A stretch of 64,000 nt of DNA from Platanthera guangdongensis (lineage: Eukaryota; Streptophyta; Magnoliopsida; Asparagales; Orchidaceae), in assembly GCA_039583875.1 (NCBI GenBank), contig CM077162.1, forward strand, positions 64,601,259 to 64,665,258. Direction: 5' to 3'. Shown here piece by piece: positions 22,251-32,794 of the stretch. The first letter of the stretch is position 1. Every line of letters begins with the position of its first letter. The notes under the pieces were generated by a model. That model did not search any database. It worked only from the letters and a program-made list of their open reading frames with translations, and was not told where the DNA came from. A program made the position numbers and the translations under genes.

Positions 22251-22647
22251 AAAATGAATTTACAATTGTTAACTCAACAACCCAAAGACAAGAGAGGGAG
22301 GTTGTGAGTTTCTTGATGAGTTCTTGGAAGAACTCAGCTGGATTCAATCTGACTTAGCTTTCTTCAAAGTTTCTTGAAAGTAGAACTCAATTAGATTGAC
22401 TCCTTCTGCAGTTGATCCTTGACCTCTGCTTCTTAAGACCCAGAATGAATCTGAATCCTTCTTCTCAGCCTAGTTCCAACAGCTGGTTTCTTGGATGGAG
22501 CCCTCTCTCTCCAACTTCTTAGATCTGCACTTGGACAGCTAGATCTTCTTGATTTGATACTTGATCAAATAACTTGAACAACTCTGTGAACCACTTTTTG
22601 AATTGCTTCAGCAACTTCTTCAACAACAGTTTCTGTAGACTGTATGA

Positions 22648-22662
22648 GCCTATTTATAGGCC
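22648..22662 (-). promoter_or_regulatory. D LTR TATA box (copy at 33676-33690)
   Basis: GGCCTATAAATAGGC on the minus strand is a strong plant TATA box. It lies about 140 bp downstream of the last palindrome of the GTGTCGACAC array. Confidence 0.82.
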
Positions 22663-22796
22663 TTCTTCATGGTAACCGGCTGGTCCGGTTCATAACTGTC
22701 TTCTGACATCTCTGACAGGTGCTGTAGACCGGCTGGAACGGCAGCTGTCAAGTCATCCAGTCAGTTCTTGAAAGTTCTCTAACTGTCTGAAAGTGT

Positions 22797-23690
22797 CGAG
22801 ACTTTCTGTCTTTAAGTGTCGACACTTATAGACCAAGTGTCGACACAAGTTGTGTAAGTGTCGACACAAGTCTACAAGGTGTCGACACAACTCCTTGTGT
22901 TGTAGATTCTATGTCTCGACACAGTTTCTTCTGCATGTGTCGACACTGAAATTGAGTGTCGACACAAGTACTTGATCTTCTGTAACTTGCTGAATTCTTC
23001 TAAGTGTCGACACATCTCCTTTGTGTCGACACAACTTCTTGTGTTGAATCTGTTAAGTGTCGACACTACTTCTTGGTGTCGACACATAGTCTTCTATGTT
23101 GATACTTGCTGAGTGTCGACACAACTCCTTGTGTCGACACTTGATTCTTCTGTTGAGACTTCAGCTGAGTATCGACACATCTCCTTAGTGTCGACACTTG
23201 TACTTAGAATATTTTGTCGATCTTGCTGATCTTTGCTAAGTGTCGACACAGCTCCATGTGTCGACACTTTCTTCAAGTGTTAAGTCTTCAGCTGAGTGTC
23301 GACACATTGTTCTGGGTGTCGACACTTACTTCAAGTGCTGACTCTTCTGTTGAGTGTCGACACATTGTTCTGAGTGTCGACACTTATACTTAGTCTCTGT
23401 TGACTTTTGCTGAGTGTCGACACAATTCCAAGTGTCGACACTTTCTGGTGTAGACACAGCTTCACTGGGTGTCGACACTGTTGTTAAGTGTCGACACTGC
23501 TTTACTGTACTTTCTTCATTGAGTGTCGACACAGCTCCTTGTGTCGACACTTTGTGTCTGGTGTCGACTCTGCATCCCAGGTGTCGACACAATGACTTCA
23601 AGTGTCGACACTGCTTGTCTGGGTGTCGACACAAGTCTTCTTAAGTGTCGACACTTTCCCTCTGGGTGTCGACACATGGACTTAGAAATT
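22797..23690. repeat. GTGTCGACAC palindrome array in the D LTR (copy 33827-34705)
   Basis: About 30 perfect copies of the 10-bp palindrome GTGTCGACAC are scattered at roughly 15-60 bp spacing, separated by T/C-rich text. Several near matches occur (GTATCGACAC, GTCTCGACAC). Spacing is irregular, so this is a cluster of sites and not a satellite. Confidence 0.92.
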
Positions 23691-23820
23691 TTTGCTTCAG
23701 TTCTGCAAATACTTAACCTGCACAAGTAACTCAAAAACACATCAAATACATTTTGATGTATATTATTGAGTTTGGTGAGGCTTCTTCAAATCAGGTACAT
23801 TTAAACCAATGTACCCAACA

Positions 23821-23840
23821 ATCTCCCCCTATTTGGAGAA
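23821..23840 (-). promoter_or_regulatory. D polypurine tract
   Basis: On the minus strand TTCTCCAAATAGGGGGAGAT directly precedes the TGTTGGG start of the 3' LTR. Confidence 0.85.
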
Positions 23841-24130
23841 GTCATAACCCTTAGTCAATGATATACACCATTCATAATTAAGATTACAAAATGATGTAAA
23901 GCAGGATAATGTACAGCAGGGTAAACATAAACATGTATTAATTTCACATGTATACAAATTCATCATCTCAGAACAAATAAGAAATAGACATAGACATTAT
24001 CACAGAACAAACATGAAATAGATTAATCATATAACATATTGTTCTAATATCTGTCTTATACATTTTGAGAAGTTCACAAAATGTTTTACATCCAAAAGAT
24101 TACAAAATAAACTTCAAGAAAATTCTAAAT

Positions 24131-26957
24131 CTATTTTTGTTCTGGCTCTTTAATAACTATCCCTTTGCCAGCTTGAACTTTAGCTTGGACAGGAGCATCA
24201 GCAGCTTCAGCATCAGCAGGCTTCTTGCCTTTCAGATCTTTCTTCTTAAGCTCTTCTGCTTTGATCTTTTGTCTTTCAAAATAATGGTATGGCTTAGGAA
24301 AGTACTTGCTAGGCTCCAGAGCAGTAGGAGGTAGCTTTCCCATCTTTGCCTTCCTTCTATGTTGAACTATGGCCTCCTGTCTAGTCTCATGTTTTCTCCA
24401 TTCAGCCTCAGAGAACCATTTGTTCCTGTCTTGAATGTTATCCTTGGCAGCTTTCCAGGCAGTCAAAATGATATTTCTTGAGGTAGGGCTCCACTGTTCA
24501 AAGTCTGGCCTTTGTTCAGCTTGTTCCCTAAACCTCTTCTTAGACAATCTTGTCTCTTCTTCTTTTTGCAATGCCTCTTGCATGGCTTCAGATATAGGCT
24601 GAACAACCTTTTCAATAATAACATTGTCCTTGCCCCCAGGTGGGCTGTACATGGTCTGTACATCAGCATGCACCATTTCAAAATCTGGAGGAGGATATAT
24701 GACTTGAGCTACTTCTGGTTGCTCACCTCCAAGATAGGCAGGGTTAATTCCAGATTCAGCAACATCATTGTCATCACACAGAGGAGGATATCCAAGTGTA
24801 GCTCTGATAGAATTTGATATCCACTTAGCATGGTCAGAGCTTGCCTTGACTAACACTCTCTCCCCCTTTATGACTTCTCTAGCCATGTGATCTCTGACAT
24901 CATCCTTCTGAAATCTTATTTGATTATCCAAGTATCTGACTCCATCTTTAAAGAAAGGTTTGAGCTTTTTAAGTTGTTCAGATATGGCCTTCTGGGAGTC
25001 TTCAATGGCAGTCTTAACAGCATTGATTTCTTCTTGAAATACTTTATCAAATTCAGCTTTAACAGCAGCAGTAGAGGTAGAAGGTGCAGCAGCCTGGTTC
25101 TTTAATTCTGTGACAATAGCATTATGGGAAGCAGTAAGATTGTCATTCATCCTTAGCTGATTTTCAAGAACATACCCTTGCTTCAATGCTATGTCATCTA
25201 CTTGTGCTTTGATCTTTTCCTGGTGTGTTGCCAAGTACACCACTGCATTTCCACCCTTGTGGAAACAATCTGTCATCTCTTTCTTGTTAAGGTTCATTTC
25301 AAACCTTATAGACTTGATATCTTGGGCCAGATCAAATTGCAAAGATTTCTGCCCTTCATCTACATACTTCTCAATTGCCCTGCCTGTGCTCATCCAGTTT
25401 AATTTGCATTGCCACCATTAAAGCACTATAATCAATTGATGGGGCTTGCTGAACTATAGGCTGTGGTGCAATAGATTGTAAAGCCTTTTTATAACTTTGA
25501 CTTCTTCTCTTGAATACATAAAGTTTCTTTTGCTTAGCCCTTGTAGCCTCCTCATCTTCAGATTCTGAGGAGCTGGCTATGTCAACCCTCTCTTTAGGAC
25601 TTGGAGGCTTTTCAGCTTGCACATTTGGTGCCTTCTCAGTTTCTTACTGTACATGCACTTGCTCCCACTCAAGTGAAGCATTCTCTTCTTCAGCAGCAGC
25701 CTTGTCCATGTCAAAATCTTGTTGGTCTAGATTTAAAAATAAATCCTCCATGGTGAATTCTTGTGGTGAAGGAGCTGGAGTAATTCTAGGCTCTTCAACC
25801 ACAGGATCAGGAACCAGTTGAACAACAGCAGATGTGTCTTCTATAACAGCATCTGGAACTTGACTATTCAGCTGAGTTTGCTGATGATCATCAGACAAAT
25901 CAGTATCTTCCATAGAAAAATCTAAAGTGTTTAGTTCAGTGATTACCTCTAGTATAATGGTGGTTGCTTGTTCACTTTCCAGTGTAGTGGGTTCAGTTAC
26001 AACTGGAAGCTCCCCCTGGCTGTGATCCTTGTGGATGGGGCTAGCTTGAGGTAGCTCCCCCTGGATCTCAGCAACCTCTTGAGGAGCAGGAGTCTTTACA
26101 GCAGGCTCTTCCTCATTTTCATCTGTAGTGAAGACAACCTGTTCTTCACTGTTAGAACTACTAGTGGACTCTTGTGCCACTGGAGCAGTTTTCCTTTTCT
26201 TCTGTGGTGGAATCTCCTTCTCAGAAACTATCTTTTCAGGGGTTGGCAGCTCCTTAGTCAACACCCTGTCCCATCTAGAAAATATCCTCATATCCATCTT
26301 TCTCATATGGTTTATTTTGCTTCCAACAGCAGTACTCATTACTTCAGGTATTACACCAGCTAGGTAGAGACTTAAGATTCTGCCCAGTTTGGGCTTCTTC
26401 AGACTTTCTTTGATTTTCTCAAATACTATAACTGACCAATCAGTTCTTAAAGTGAAGATAATCCTGGTCATTATATTGAACATAGAGGCAGACACTCTGT
26501 CATGCCCTCCTGGCTTGCTTAAAAGTACCTTGCCAACTATCTCAGACATGAATTTGCCTTGATTGTTCATCCCTTTTCTATTGAAAACAGAACCAATCTT
26601 CATCTTAGAGTCTAGTCCACACCAGGTTAGATCTTCCCTGGTCTTTGATGTAGTAACTTCATCTTCCTCTTGAGTTCTTGGAAGCTGTAGAATCTTCCTT
26701 AGACATTTTGGTGATACCTTGACCCTCTCACCATGAACTCTGGATTTGATTTTGTATCCAGATTCGTCCACCTTTGCTCCATTGAGGAATTCAAGTACCT
26801 CTTTCTTCCATATCTTAGTAGGTTCAGACACTAGATATTCTAACCCTGAATCGACTACTAGGGTTACGACAGCTTTGATTTCTTGATCGGCATCCTCAAA
26901 AGCGCCGCGCACCAGCTCGTAACCCTCGTTGACATTCTCCTCAAGCTTAGGCGCCAT
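24131..26957 (-). pseudogene. D envelope-position ORF (Sirevirus env-like), broken
   Basis: It starts at ATG 26957-26955 (MAPKLEENVNEGYELV) in the context AAACCCTAATGG. Residues 1-240 form a globular domain (VSPKCLRKILQLPRT, LTWCGLDSKMKIG, RVSASMFNIMTRIIFTLRTDWSVIVFEKI, LYLAGVIPEVMS) like that of the env-like ORFs of Sireviruses. An acidic, low-complexity Ser/Thr/Pro/Glu-rich part follows, then a part rich in coiled-coil-forming residues (about 25390-24900) and a basic Lys-rich C-terminus. TAA at 25644-25646 and a frameshift near 25380 split it into three pieces totalling about 940 codons. I see no signal peptide or transmembrane segment, so a true envelope role is unproven. Confidence 0.8.
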
Positions 26958-27445
26958 TAGGGTTTGTAGAATTTGTCTTGAGAAAAGAGAGGTGTCGACA
27001 CAGAAGTTTGGTCTCGAAACTTTGAAAGCGTGTCGACAGACAAAGACAAAGCCCTATTTATACCTTTCTAATTTTGAAGATGAACAGGCGGGACAGCAAA
27101 CTTAAAATGTGTCGACACTGGCAATAAGTGTCGACACTGACTTATAATGTCTCGACACATATGTGTCGACACAAGTATAGTCAACAGATTTTATGTGTCG
27201 ACACTTGGTTATGTGTCGACACAACATAACTCGACACATTGTCGAGACTTTACTTAGAAAATTCTGAGTAAATACTAAGTGTCGACACCACTTTGGATGT
27301 GTCGACACCTACTTGGCATGTGTCGACACTAATATTCTGAAGTGTCGACACCAACTTCCTAGATGTGTCGACACCTATTTCCTGAAGTGTCGACACCACT
27401 ATTCTGTGTCGACATAGACTTGTCTATGTGTCGACACCTTTTTAC
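26958..27445 (-). promoter_or_regulatory. Putative internal promoter of D upstream of the extra ORF
   Basis: Reading on the minus strand, about a dozen GTGTCGACAC or near copies lie at 27445-27107. GAAAGGTATAAATAGGGC follows at 27068-27051 (TATA box), then about 95 nt to the ATG at 26957. Two more palindromes lie between TATA and ATG, and an AAACCCTAA telo-box overlaps the start codon region. The order palindromes-TATA copies the LTR promoter (22797-23690 and 22648-22662). Promoter activity is inferred. Confidence 0.6.
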
Positions 27446-27469
27446 TTAGCCAATTTCAATTCTGTAAAC

Positions 27470-30400
27470 TTACTCTAAGTTTATCATTCCTAGTTCAATT
27501 TTAAATCTATTGAACTTAGCTTCTTCTAGGGGCTTAGTATACATATCAGCTACTTGATTATCAGTTTTAACATATTCTAATAAAATATCTTCTCTTTCTA
27601 CATGCTCCCTAAGAAAATGATATTTAATTTCAATATGTTTTGTTCTATTATGGGATACAGGATTATTAGCTATTGAAATAGCACTTGTAGAATCACAGAA
27701 GAGTGGAGTTCTACTTACCTGAAATCCATAGTCCTCTAGCTGATGTTGTATCCACAGAAGTTGAGCACAACAACTTCCTGCAGCCACATATTCTGACTCT
27801 GCAGTGGAGATAGCCACACTTGTCTGCTTTTTGCTACTCCATGAAATTAGTCTCCCACCTAGGAATTGACAGGTTCCAGTAGTGCTTTTTCTATCTTCTT
27901 TGCATCCTGCAAAGTCTGCATCTGAATAACCTGTTAGTTCAAAATCTCCATTCCTAGGGTACCAGAGGCCTAGATAGGGAGTGCCCTTTAGATATCTCAA
28001 TATTCTTTTGACTGCTGTCAAATGAGACTCTTTAGGGCAGGCTTGATACCTTGCACAGACACATGTAGCATACATGATATCTGGTCTACTAGCAGTCAAG
28101 TATAATAGGGAGCCAACTATCCCTCTATACAAGGTTTCATCTACAGGTTTCCCTGCATCATCTTTGCTAAGAGACATACTTGACCCCATAGGAGTCTTCA
28201 TGGTACTGGATGAATCCATACCATACTTCCTTATGAGTTCTTGGGTGAACTTGGACTGACATATGGATAAACCACTTTCAGTCTGTTTAACTTGGAGACC
28301 CAAGAAAAACTTCAGCTCTCTCATACTACTCATCTCAAATTGACCTTGCATCAGTTTTGCAAACTTTTTGCAAAGGCTGCTTTCAGTAGACCCAAATATA
28401 ATGTCATCTACATATATTTGGACTAGTATAACTTTGCCTCTAGATTCCCTAAGGAATAGAGTCTTATCTATTTTCCCCCTTGAGAACTTGTTCTCAATGA
28501 GGAAACTAGATAGGGTTTCATACCAAGCCCTAGGGGCTTGCTTTAACCCATATAAAGCTTTCCTAAGTCTATAGACATGATGAAGTAGAGTTGGATCAAC
28601 AAAACCTGAAGGCTGTTCCACATAGACTTCTTCTTTAAGATTACCATTCAGGAATGCTGACTTGACATCCATTTGGTAAACCTTGAATCCTTGATAGGTT
28701 GCATAGGCCAAGAACATCCTTATGGCTTCCAGTCTGGCTACTGGAGCAAAGGTTTGATCAAAGTCAATACCTTCTTCTTGCCTATATCCTTTAGCAACCA
28801 ATCTTGCTTTATTCTCAATGATGACCCCTTGTTCATCCATCTTATTCCTGTAGATCCACTTGGTTCCTATTATATTGTGGTCTTTAGGTTTAGGAACAAG
28901 TTCCCAGACCTTGCACCTCTTGAACTGATTAAGCTCTTCTTGCATTGCTTCAGTCCATTGTGGATCTAGTATAGCTTCTTCAAACTTCTTAGGTTCAACT
29001 TGAGATAGAAAACTGGAGTAGATTGCTGCATTCTGATGTCTGCTCCTTGTTTGTATCCCTTGTCTTGGATCTCCAATAATCTGCTCTACTGGATGATCTC
29101 TAAGATGCCTGTTGGCTGGAGGCATCCTGACTTCTGGTTGAACCTCTTCAGTTTCATCATCTTGCTGTACTCCTTGTACTTCTTCTGCAATTGGTACATG
29201 TAGTTCTCCCCCTGGACAACTGCCACTGACTTCTACTTGCTGTCTTGCAGCAGGTATTTCTTCTATAGTAAGCTTGTCCATCTTCTTTGTTAAACCTGTG
29301 GGGCTGCATACAGTACTAGACAACTCATTGTTAATAAGTTTAGTCTCATCAAAAACTACATGCACAGATTCTTCTACAACTTGTGTAGTCAAGTTGTAGA
29401 CTCTATAAGCCTTACTGTTATTGCTTGTACCCAACAAAAATTCCCTCTTGGGACTTGGCAGCAAACTTAGTCAAGTAAGACTTCCCATTGTTAAGTATGA
29501 AGCATTTGCAACCAAAGATCCTGAAATAGGATAGGTTTGGTTTCCTGCCTTTCACAACTTCATAGGGGGTCTTGTTGAGCCCTTTAGTGATGGTAGCCCT
29601 ATTTATAACATGGCATGCAGTATTAACTGCTTCAGCCCAGAAATACTCTGGCAGTGATGTATCACTTAATAGGGTCCTACCAGCCTCTATCAAGGTTCTA
29701 TTCTTCCTCTCAGCAATGCCATTTTGCTGAGGTGTTCTAGGTGAAGAGAATTCTTGAAATATCCCAAATTCTTCACATAGTTTTGTCATGCTTTCAGACT
29801 GAAATTCAGTACCATGGTCACTTCTAATCTTGACCACTGTACTATTTAGTTCATTCTGAATTTGCTTGACAAAGCTATGGAAGACACTAGGTGTTTCAGA
29901 TTTCTGTCTTAAGAAGAACACCCAGGAAAACCTTGAGTAGTCATCTACAACTACAAGGGTATAGACCTTCCTACCTAAGCTATGAACTGGCATTGGACCA
30001 AAGAGATCCAAGTGCAAGAGGTATAAACACCTCACAGCATCTTTGTTTTCTATGCTTCTAAAGGTGGATTTAGTCTGCTTGCCCTTTTGACAAGCTGAGC
30101 AAATACCATCTTTAACACACTTAACTTGAGGACCATTCCTCACTAACTCTTTGCTAAAGAGTTTGTTGATAGTATTGTAGTTAAGATGGGCAAGCCTCTT
30201 ATGCCATTTGACACAATGAGAGACTGTCTCATCAGCTACAAGACACACTGGAGAACCACTGTTCTCAACTATAATGTCTAAGCAATAGACATTCCTTTTC
30301 CTATAACCAGTCAAAATGATCTCTTGATCACTTGACCTCTTGATATGACAACCATTTTTAACAAATGAGATGTCATACCATACATAACTTAATTGACTTA

Positions 30401-30638
30401 TACTTATTAGGTTGTGTTTCAACCCTTTAACATAAGCCACTTGAGTAATGGTAACTAAGTTGCTAGAAATGTTACCAAAACCTTTGATGATTCCTTTTTC
30501 AGAACCACCAAAGGTTACTTTTGGACCATCTTTGATTGGAATGTAGTCCCTTAGTAATCCTCTAGTTCCAGTAATATGTCTGGAACATCCACTGTCCAAG
30601 TACCATGTTGGGGTATGGCCACTTGGACTCACCTGCAA
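27470..30638 (-). pseudogene. pol: D pol: protease, integrase, RT, RNase H
   Basis: Order along the minus strand: protease (TWYLDSGCSRHITG); integrase zinc module (HKRLAHLN ... CSACQKGK) and catalytic core (LDLFGPM, VVDDYSRFSWV, RSDHGTEF, NGIAERKNRTL); RT ([60 protein letters not shown]); RNase H ([40 protein letters not shown]). The order is that of Ty1/copia. One extra A near 29428 shifts the frame between integrase and RT. RT/RNase H is otherwise a 664-codon open stretch ending GMINLE. There is no ATG near the pol start. It sits in the gag frame directly after the gag stop. Confidence 0.94.
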
Positions 30639-30644
30639 AACAGA

Positions 30645-32661
30645 TTAATGAACCTTAGAACCCAAAGAATTCTTGGGTCCTTGGTACTTGTTAGTTTGCA
30701 ACTTGACAAAACTACCTACTGGCTTTCCAACAGGTAATTTGCAACTCACTTTGGCACTAACATTGTGCCAACAGTCCATTGCAAAATGGCCAACTTTGCC
30801 ACAGCACCAACATTCAAACTTATTGTACCTTTGCTTAGGTACTGTCTTTGCTGTCTTATCTACAGCAGACTTGTTGAATGTTGAGGCTTTGCCCTTGGAC
30901 TTGGACTTGGACTGCTCAGTCCTTGCAGGTCTAGTAAAGCCCAGTCCAGCTTTACCCTTGTGATGAATAAATTCATCAATTATGGGTAACACTGACTTAG
31001 GTTTAGAAAACCTAGCAACAAGCTCTCTCTCTTTCTGAAGATTGATCTCCAGACTCTTGATTTGATCATTCTTAAAGGTGATAGTCCCCATCTGAATCAC
31101 TGTTATGTGTTTCAGCCTGGCTATCTCATTAAGCTTTTGATCAAATAGATTCTCAGAATCTGTTGCATCAGCTTTTAGATCAGCAATTTCCTTTGCCTGA
31201 CTTTTGGCTAGGGACTTGCTCTTCTTGTAAGCTTGCAACAGTACTTTATATTCATCTATAAGCTGATGAATATCTTCCGCAGACTCAAATACACTTTCAT
31301 CACTTGATGAAGATGAATCTGATTCTGTACTGGAACAAGAAACTGAACTTAAAGTTGAACTTTGTACCTTACTGGGTCCTGGCTGCTCCAGGATTTTGTC
31401 ACACTCAGTCAATGCCATCAGTCCTTGGCACTGATAGTCTTCTTGTTCATAAATAGACTCCATAATCTGCATGAATTCTTCTTCTTCTTCTTCAGCAAAC
31501 AGCCCTATGTATGCCTCAGCATCAGACTCAGTTTCTGAAGAAGAGATATCTGATAGAGTCTTCTCCTTCTTGGCAACAAAAGACTTCTCTTTCTTGCCTT
31601 TGAAATGAGTCTTCTTCCTGTCACTAGACTCTTTTCTCTTCTCAGGACAATCTGCAACAACATGGCCTTGTCTATTGCAGCAATAGCACACTATTTTTGA
31701 AACAGTTGCCTTGCTAGATTTAGTCCTCTTCCTGTCCTTCTTTGAAGCCTTTTTATCCTGATAAAAATCTTCTTTTCCCTTTGAAGTAGAAGGCCTTGAC
31801 CTCCACTGTTTCTTCTTCAAGAATTTCTGAAAATGTCTAGTGAAGGCAGCAAAGTCTTCATCACTTTCACTGCTTTCAGATTTTGTGCTGACTGACTCAT
31901 CTGACTCTGATTCAGCAACCTTTGGAGGTGGAGTTGGTGACTTATTCCTGTACTTTCTGGAGGCTTCTGTCTTGAAAGCTACAGTTCTTTCCTTGTGTTC
32001 AGTTCTTGTTGATTTCTCCTCCTCTTTCCTCACTGTCAACTGCATTTCATAAGACAATAACTTGCCAAACAGTGTAGGTGGAGGAATTTCTCCCAACTTA
32101 GCCATTTCTCTAATGGCACAAATCTTTGTGTCCCAATCTTTAGTTAGGGACCTTAGGAACTTGTCATTTAGTTCATAATTGCTGAACTCTCTTCCATAAG
32201 ACATGAGTTCATTCACTATTCTGTAGAACTTCTTATAGCACTCAGTTATGCTATCACCCTTTCCTTGTCTAAAACTCTCATACTTCTTGATTTAGCAAGG
32301 ATTTTCTATCTTGCCTAACTTCTTCAGAACCTTCCATATACACAATAAGAGTGTCCCACATCTCTTTGGCTGTCTTACAGTGTATTAGATTCTGAAAAGT
32401 TGCATCATCTATGGCACTCACTATAATGTTTTGTGCCCTTTTGTCCATGGTGGCTAGGACAATCTCATCCTTAGTCATTTCAGAGAAATCCTTTGGGGTT
32501 CTCTGATTTGCATCTAGAACTGATATCTTCATGGGCACATAAGGCCCTTCCTTTACTGTGATGTATATCCTAGGGTCTGAGGCTTCCATAAACAGCCTTA
32601 CCCTTTCCTTCCAGATCCCAAATATCTCTTTCCTGCATAGAGGTAATTTCATGGAACCCAA
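30645..32661 (-). pseudogene. gag: D gag with two zinc knuckles
   Basis: The copia gag core is clear (GIWKERVRLFMEAS, AKEMWDTLIVYMEGSEEVRQDRK, LNDKFLRSLTKDWDTKICAIREM, LFGKLLSYEMQL). A Ser/Asp/Glu-rich stretch and the first knuckle CYCCNRQGHVVADC follow, then an acidic and coiled-coil-like part, and a second knuckle CWCCGKVGHFAMDC near the C-terminus. One extra G near 32281 shifts the frame. Another frame problem separates the upstream ATGG from the core, leaving the ATG of MKLP as the first in-frame start. Gag ends at TAA 30645-30647 in the same frame as pol. H encodes a related gag. Confidence 0.92.
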
Positions 32662-32774
32662 TTCCTTGTGATTCTCAGAGGAAACCCATGGTTCTTGATT
32701 TTCTTGAATCTGTAATTTGTCTTAGACTGAATCTGCCAATCAGGATCTCCTTAGACTATTAGTCCTTTTTAAGG

Positions 32775-32792
32775 AACCTCGCTTTGATACCA
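32775..32792 (-). promoter_or_regulatory. D primer binding site, initiator tRNA-Met
   Basis: TGGTATCAAAGCGAGGTT on the minus strand lies two bases after the 5' LTR. It is the same sequence as in element A. Confidence 0.9.
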
Positions 32793-32794
32793 CT

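Larger units (their letters stand above)
21764..23820 (-). repeat. D 3' LTR
   Basis: On the minus strand, from 23820 down, it holds about 30 perfect GTGTCGACAC palindromes (23690-22797), a TATA box (22662-22648), then a leader with a hairpin array (22250-22025). A run of about 14 Gs (plus strand, near 21793) lies close to the LTR end. Short frames inside the palindrome array are not genes. Confidence 0.94.

Noticed and set aside
22797..23690. CRISPR-like array of short repeats
   Set aside because: The repeat is a 10-bp palindrome with irregular, T/C-rich spacing inside a plant LTR, with no cas genes. It is a site cluster.
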